Assembly (NCBI GenBank): GCA_905216025.1
Contig: CAJMSE010000011.1
Location: 1 to 64,000 of the forward strand
From: an uncultured bacterium
GTDB taxonomy: Bacteria; Bacteroidota; Bacteroidia; Bacteroidales; Bacteroidaceae
Direction: 5' to 3'
DNA length: 64,000 nt
Positions 59,874 through 64,000 of this stretch are shown in pieces (the first letter of the stretch is position 1; each line of letters opens with the position of its first letter). Below the pieces are notes generated by a model that saw only the letters and a program-made list of their open reading frames with translations, did no database searches and was not told the DNA's origin. The position numbers were made by a program, and so were the translations under genes.

Positions 59874-60399
59874 GATTCAGAACATATTAACGGTGCTTAC
59901 GGTTGCAGCGGCGATGGCGTCGTGCAACCGTAACACTGTTTTTTACCGTTACGACCATACGCCGGTGGCGGGGTGGGAGAAGAACGACACGCTGACGTTC
60001 GACGTCAGTCCGGTGCCCCGTGCGGGCAGCTACAGGGAGGAGATAGGTCTCCGCATCAACGGCTCATACCCCTTCACGGGGCTCTGCCTCATAGTGGAGC
60101 AGACCATATACCCCTCGGGCGTGAGCGTCAGCGACACGCTGAACTGCCGCCTTATCGATGCCGACGGCACGGTGCGGGGCCGCGGCGTGAGCTATTACCA
60201 GTACAGCTTCCACCTCACCGACATGCGGCTCGAGCAGGGCGACTCGCTCCACGTCTGCGTGCGGCATAACATGAAGCGCGAGATTCTCCCCGGAATATCA
60301 GACATTGGCCTGCGCGTGGTCTCAGTTGCGCGTGAGGTTGCGGCCGGCGTCGATGCGCAGGAAGATGAAAAGGAGGAACGTGAAGCCCCACAGCGATGA
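59860..60399 (+). CDS. gldH: Gliding motility lipoprotein GldH
   Basis: A 179-residue lipoprotein (lipobox AMASC, about Cys21) of the GldH family: FYRYDHTPVAGWEKNDTLTFDVSP, IGLRINGSYPFTGLCLIVEQTIYPSG, DTLNCRLIDADGTVRGRGVSYYQYSF and the end KREILPGISDIGLRV. GldH belongs to the type IX secretion/gliding machinery. Start at 59860 gives the signal peptide; earlier in-frame codons lie within the ricT tail. The C-terminal 26 residues (60322-60399) overlap the 3' end of the convergent rodA gene and have an odd acidic composition, so the usual GldH stop may have been lost. Confidence 0.9.
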   Translation: MARSKIQNILTVLTVAAAMASCNRNTVFYRYDHTPVAGWEKNDTLTFDVSPVPRAGSYREEIGLRINGSYPFTGLCLIVEQTIYPSGVSVSDTLNCRLIDADGTVRGRGVSYYQYSFHLTDMRLEQGDSLHVCVRHNMKREILPGISDIGLRVVSVAREVAAGVDAQEDEKEEREAPQR

Positions 60400-61791
60400 G
60401 CCGCCGTAGCTGAAGAAAGGCAGCGGGATGCCGATGACCGGGGTCAGTCCGAGCACCATTCCAACGTTGATGAACACGTGGAAGAGGAATATCGACAGCA
60501 CTGAATAGCCGTAGACGCGCCCGAAGCGGAACGGCTGACGCTCGGCAAGATGAATCAGCCGCAGGATGAGCGCCAGGAAAAGTACGAGCACCGCCGTGGA
60601 GCCGAGGAAGCCTTCCTCCTCTCCCACGGTGCAGAATATGAAGTCGGTGTCCTGCTCCGGCACGAACTTGAGCTTCGTCTGCGTACCTTGCAGGAATCCC
60701 TTGCCCTCTATTCCGCCCGAGCCGATGGCTATCTCGCTCTGGTGGACGTTATACCCCGCTCCGGCGAGGTCTTCCTCGAGGCCGAGCAGCACGTTGATGC
60801 GCACGCGCTGGTGGTGCTCCATGACGTTGTTCAGCACGTGGTCGGCAGAGTAGAAGAAGGCCATCGAGCCGAGTGCGAATATTATTATAAGGAAGTAGTT
60901 GCGTATGCGGGTGCCGAGCGCGCGCCACAGGAGCATGCCCGTCATGACGGCGCTCAGCGTCAGCTGCACCCACACGATGTCGAACGGTATCACATATTTC
61001 GAGAAGAGCAGCGCCACCGCAGTGCCGCCCGTGCATGCCGCGAGAATCTGCCACATCACCTTCCGCTCCTTGCAGTAGATTCCCACCATGGCCGCCGTGA
61101 ACACCTGCACGAGCAGCAGCACGGTGAACTTACCCACAGAGGTGGGCGTGTCCCACAGCATCGTATCCTCATACCTTATTCCCACTACGAAGTAGACCAC
61201 GGCCGCGACGCCCGTGAAGAGCACGCTGCCCGGCATGCCCTCGCGGTAGAACATGAGGAAGAAGGCGAGGTAGACGAGTGCCGAGCCCGTCTCGCGCTGC
61301 AGGATGATGAAGACCATCGGGGTGAGTATTATGGCAAGCGTGGCGGCAAAGTGCTTCCACTTGTGTATGCTGTAGCCGTATGCGCTCATGAACTTGGCCA
61401 GCGCAAGGGCCGTGGCGAACTTGGCGAACTCGGCCGGCTGGAGACGCAGCGGGCCGAGCACGAGCCACGAGCGCGAGCCCTTTATCTGGTGGGGGTTGAA
61501 TATCGTGGCGAAGAGCAGCAGGAGAAGGGCCGCGTAGATGATGTAGGCGAACGTGTCGTAAAACCTGTCGTCAAGCATCAGCAGCACGAAGCCGAGGCAT
61601 ATCGACGTGCCTATCCACACTATCTGCATGCCCGAACGTGTGTCGAGGCTGAAGATGTCGGTGTCTCCGTATGTGTAGCTTGCCCCGCAGACGCTTATCC
61701 ATCCGAAGATGAGCAGTGCGAGGTAGATGCCTATCGTCCACCAGTCGAGCGAGCGGAGAACGCCCGGCTGCTTACCTGTCGCTTGTGCCAT
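60322..61791 (-). CDS. rodA: Rod shape-determining protein RodA
   Basis: A 489-residue SEDS family glycosyltransferase with about ten membrane helices. It polymerises lipid II glycan strands during lateral wall growth together with PBP2. Typical parts: MDWWTIGIYLALLIFGW start, RSWLVLGPLRLQPAEFAKFATALALAKFMS, YQQRETGSALVYLAFFLMFYREG and the end VIGIPLPFFSYGGSSLWGFTFLLFIFLRID. The start overlaps the mrdA stop by 20 nt. Its 3' end overlaps gldH. Confidence 0.97.
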   Translation of the reverse strand: MAQATGKQPGVLRSLDWWTIGIYLALLIFGWISVCGASYTYGDTDIFSLDTRSGMQIVWIGTSICLGFVLLMLDDRFYDTFAYIIYAALLLLLFATIFNPHQIKGSRSWLVLGPLRLQPAEFAKFATALALAKFMSAYGYSIHKWKHFAATLAIILTPMVFIILQRETGSALVYLAFFLMFYREGMPGSVLFTGVAAVVYFVVGIRYEDTMLWDTPTSVGKFTVLLLVQVFTAAMVGIYCKERKVMWQILAACTGGTAVALLFSKYVIPFDIVWVQLTLSAVMTGMLLWRALGTRIRNYFLIIIFALGSMAFFYSADHVLNNVMEHHQRVRINVLLGLEEDLAGAGYNVHQSEIAIGSGGIEGKGFLQGTQTKLKFVPEQDTDFIFCTVGEEEGFLGSTAVLVLFLALILRLIHLAERQPFRFGRVYGYSVLSIFLFHVFINVGMVLGLTPVIGIPLPFFSYGGSSLWGFTFLLFIFLRIDAGRNLTRN

Positions 61792-63613
61792 ACGCTATAC
61801 GCTTATGCTGGAACTCTTCCGCTTTCTTTGCCGACGCTTCGGAGAGCTTCCCGTTAATATACTGTTCCATTATCAGTCCGCCCAACGGCACGCCGTAGTC
61901 GGCTCCCCAGCCGCCGTTCTCGACATACACGGCAACGGCAATCTTGGGGTTGTCCATGGGCGCAAAGCCCATGAATACGGAGTGGTCGTGGCCGCGGTTC
62001 TGTGCCGTTCCCGTCTTTCCGCACGCCACGAAGTCGTATGCGGCGAGGGCCCGGCAGGTGCCTCCGAGCACCGACGAGCGCATGCCCTGCACCACATAGT
62101 CGTATGCCCTGCGCCCCGCCATGGTGTAGTGGCGCCTCGTGTATGCGGTGTCGAGCGGCTCGCCCTCCACCTTGCGCACCACGTGAGGCACGTAGTAGTA
62201 GCCCCTGTTGGCGATGGTGGCCCCGAGGTTGGCAATCTGCAGTGGCGTGGCGTTCACCTCGCCCTGGCCTATCGAGATGCTTATCACCGTCAGACCGTTC
62301 CACGAGCCGCGGTAAGCCTTGTCGTAAAACTCGGCGTTCGGGATGAGGCCGCGCTTCTCGCCGGGCAGGTCTATGCCCAGTTTGTAGCCGAATCCCATGC
62401 TTACCATGTAGTCTCTCCATGTGTTCATGGCCGTCTGCACGTTGCCGTATTTCCGCTTGTTGCCTATCATGTGGTAGAGTCCCCAGCAGAAATAGGCGTT
62501 GCACGACGTGCTCAAGGCACCGACGATGGCTATCGGCGAGCTGTGGCCGTGGCATCCCACGTGCAGTCCGCGGTGGTAGAATCCGCGGTGGCAGGGGTAT
62601 GCCGTTGCCGGACCGGTGACCCCCTCGTTGAGGAAAGTCAGTGCCTGCGTGGTCTTGAAGGTAGAGCCCGGCGGGTAGAGGCCCATGATGCTGCGGTTCA
62701 GCAGCGGCTTCCACGTGTCGCGCGTCAGCCGTGCGTGGTTCTTGCTGCGCATGCGGCCCGACATTATCCGCGGGTCGTATGTAGGCGAGGACACCATGCA
62801 CAGCACCTCGCCTGTAGACGGCTCGATGGCCACGATGCTGCCAATCTTGCCCTCGAGGAGCCGTTCGCCCAGTGCCTGGAGCTTCAGGTCGATGCTCAGC
62901 GTGAGGTTCTTGCCCGGCACGGGACGCCTGTCGAGCGCCCCGTTCTGGTAGCTGCCCTGGATTCTTCCCCGGGCGTCGCGCAGCAGTATCTGCATCCCTT
63001 TCTCCCCGCGCAGCTGCTTCTCATATTTCTTCTCCACGCCGAGCTTGCCTATGTAGTCGCCCGGGATGTAGTAGTCGTCTTCCTCGATGTCGGCCGGCGA
63101 CACCTCGGCAACGTCGCCGAGCACGTGCGCCGCATAGGGATACTGGTACTGCCGGATGCTGCGCCGCTGGATGTAGAAGCCCGGGAAGCGGTACATCTTC
63201 TCCTGGAAGATGCTGAACTCCGCCTCCGAGAGCTGGTTCATGAAGAGCTGCTGGGTGAATTGCGAGTAGCCGGGAGTGTTCTTTATCGTCTCCATGCGGC
63301 TCTCGAAAAACTCCCGTGTGATGTTCAGCGTCTTGCACAGCTCGGTCGTGTCGGTGCGTCCGCGGGCCTCCTTCATCACCACCATGATGTCGTATGCCGG
63401 CTGGTTGTATACCAGCAGCTTGCCGTTGCGGTCGGTGATGACGCCGCGCGACGGGTATTCAATCTTCTTGAGGAAAGCGTTTGAGTCTGCGTTTTTCTTA
63501 TAGTCGTCGCTCATTATCTGCAGGGTGAACAGCCTGATGATGTATATCACCACGATGGCCGTTGCCACTCCGGCAATGACAAAGCGCCTGTTTTCAAGTC
63601 CGTAGTCTTTCAC
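61772..63613 (-). CDS. mrdA: Penicillin-binding protein 2
   Basis: A 613-residue transpeptidase of elongation. N-terminal membrane anchor (about 10-30), PBP dimerisation domain (KKIEYPSRGVITDRNGKLL), and transpeptidase domain with SxxK Ser317 in PPGSTFKTTQ, SxN STSCNAYF and KTGTAQNRG. The start is a GTG at 63613 that overlaps the mreD stop (GTGA); an ATG at 63679 lies far upstream within mreD. It crosslinks strands made by RodA, whose gene follows. Confidence 0.96.
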   Translation of the reverse strand: MKDYGLENRRFVIAGVATAIVVIYIIRLFTLQIMSDDYKKNADSNAFLKKIEYPSRGVITDRNGKLLVYNQPAYDIMVVMKEARGRTDTTELCKTLNITREFFESRMETIKNTPGYSQFTQQLFMNQLSEAEFSIFQEKMYRFPGFYIQRRSIRQYQYPYAAHVLGDVAEVSPADIEEDDYYIPGDYIGKLGVEKKYEKQLRGEKGMQILLRDARGRIQGSYQNGALDRRPVPGKNLTLSIDLKLQALGERLLEGKIGSIVAIEPSTGEVLCMVSSPTYDPRIMSGRMRSKNHARLTRDTWKPLLNRSIMGLYPPGSTFKTTQALTFLNEGVTGPATAYPCHRGFYHRGLHVGCHGHSSPIAIVGALSTSCNAYFCWGLYHMIGNKRKYGNVQTAMNTWRDYMVSMGFGYKLGIDLPGEKRGLIPNAEFYDKAYRGSWNGLTVISISIGQGEVNATPLQIANLGATIANRGYYYVPHVVRKVEGEPLDTAYTRRHYTMAGRRAYDYVVQGMRSSVLGGTCRALAAYDFVACGKTGTAQNRGHDHSVFMGFAPMDNPKIAVAVYVENGGWGADYGVPLGGLIMEQYINGKLSEASAKKAEEFQHKRIAYGTSDR

Positions 63614-64000
63614 TTCTTTCTGACACTCTCTATAGTGAGAACCAAAATGGCCGTCAGCGCGGTGCTTCCGGCAATGCACTCAAGCCACTGCAGCCAGTTG
63701 AAGAAGTTGAAGGTCTCCAGCGTGAAGAAGAGCAGGCAGTACAGCAGTATCAGCGTTGCTGAGTAGAAGGAGAACTTCAGCGGCCCCAGTCCGGCGGCGG
63801 AGGGGCTCATGTCTTCCGCGGCGTCGCGCGGGATGAAGAGGTTTAGGAAATAGGGTTGCACGGCTCCGATGAGCGTCAGCGAGGCCGACGCCACCCCGGG
63901 CGTGTTTGAGAACGTGTCGATGGAGAGTCCGAGCAGGAAGCACCACACGAGGATAGCCCACCGCGGGTAGTTGCGGGGGAATATCAGTGCGAAGTAGACA
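63610..64000 (-). CDS. mreD: Rod shape-determining protein MreD (5' part outside the window)
   Basis: A partial coding region of 129 residues: the reading frame is open to the window end (VYFALIFPRNYPRWAILVWCF...), so the N-terminus lies beyond base 64000. It is rich in hydrophobic helices (FSFYSATLILLYCLLFFTLETFNFF, STALTAILVLTIESV), as in MreD. It overlaps the next gene, mrdA, by 4 nt (GTGA) and so belongs to an mre-mrdA-rodA cell-shape operon. mreB and mreC are expected further right. Confidence 0.88.
   Translation of the reverse strand, partial: VYFALIFPRNYPRWAILVWCFLLGLSIDTFSNTPGVASASLTLIGAVQPYFLNLFIPRDAAEDMSPSAAGLGPLKFSFYSATLILLYCLLFFTLETFNFFNWLQWLECIAGSTALTAILVLTIESVRKK

Noticed and set aside
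61727..63484. 585-codon plus-strand open frame opposite PBP2
   Set aside because: Shadow; the PBP2 motifs are on the minus strand and the frame overlaps rodA.

Overview
The window looks like chromosomal DNA of a GC-rich member of the Bacteroidales, most likely Prevotellaceae. The evidence is: SusC/SusD pairs, BACON, DUF4831, GldH and PorT-like proteins; starts without Shine-Dalgarno sequences; and repeated promoters of the Bacteroidetes form (TTTG, about 20 nt, TAnnTTTG). No rRNA or tRNA gene was recognised. No gene track or database search was used beyond reading the sequence, so names rest on motifs and family recall.

Region by region. 1-628: a type V-A (Cas12a-type) CRISPR array read left to right, with eight intact repeats between two decayed ones; the cas genes are not in view. 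1.3-6.8 kb: catalase, a glycine-zipper lipoprotein, a membrane MutS-like ATPase, and a DUF6922/AbiEii-type toxin-antitoxin pair on the minus strand. 7.4-23.6 kb: a complete polysaccharide utilisation locus for a beta-glucan (SusC, SusD, a surface glycan-binding lipoprotein with a duplicated C-terminal module, GH16, GH5, two GH3) followed by a membrane TPR/HTH regulator. 23.7-32.6 kb: housekeeping genes (fba, DUF4831, nnr, hpt, adk, obg, a PgeF-like gene, a double M23 protein). 33.2-45.6 kb: M23-LysM protein, recG-ispD-DJ-1-pdxJ operon, nadK, ABC exporter, hybrid-less histidine kinase, stand-alone AICAR transformylase and rplS. 45.7-52.8 kb: a 5'-nucleotidase split into two genes in reversed order, PorT-like barrel, ferredoxin, orphan response regulator, and a divergent sugar porter/GH51 arabinofuranosidase pair. 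53.4-64 kb: metF, holB, a 948-residue triple-GH43 enzyme, ricT-like gene, gldH, and the convergent mreD-mrdA-rodA cell-shape operon, cut by the window end.

How it works together. The beta-glucan locus would bind and cut glucan at the surface (SGBP, GH16, GH5), import it through SusC/D and finish it with periplasmic GH3 enzymes. GH51, the triple GH43 and the sugar porter suggest separate arabinose harvesting.

The most unusual signal is outside the genes. At least six intergenic places hold tandem arrays whose unit is exactly 22 nt, although the unit sequences belong to two or three different families. Two of these arrays lie beside MITE-like inverted-repeat elements. Other intergenic structure includes 7- and 8-nt microsatellites and a CTCCCC-rich REP-like palindrome family. 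In the CRISPR array, the leftmost repeat is mutated almost only at positions that destroy the crRNA handle stem.
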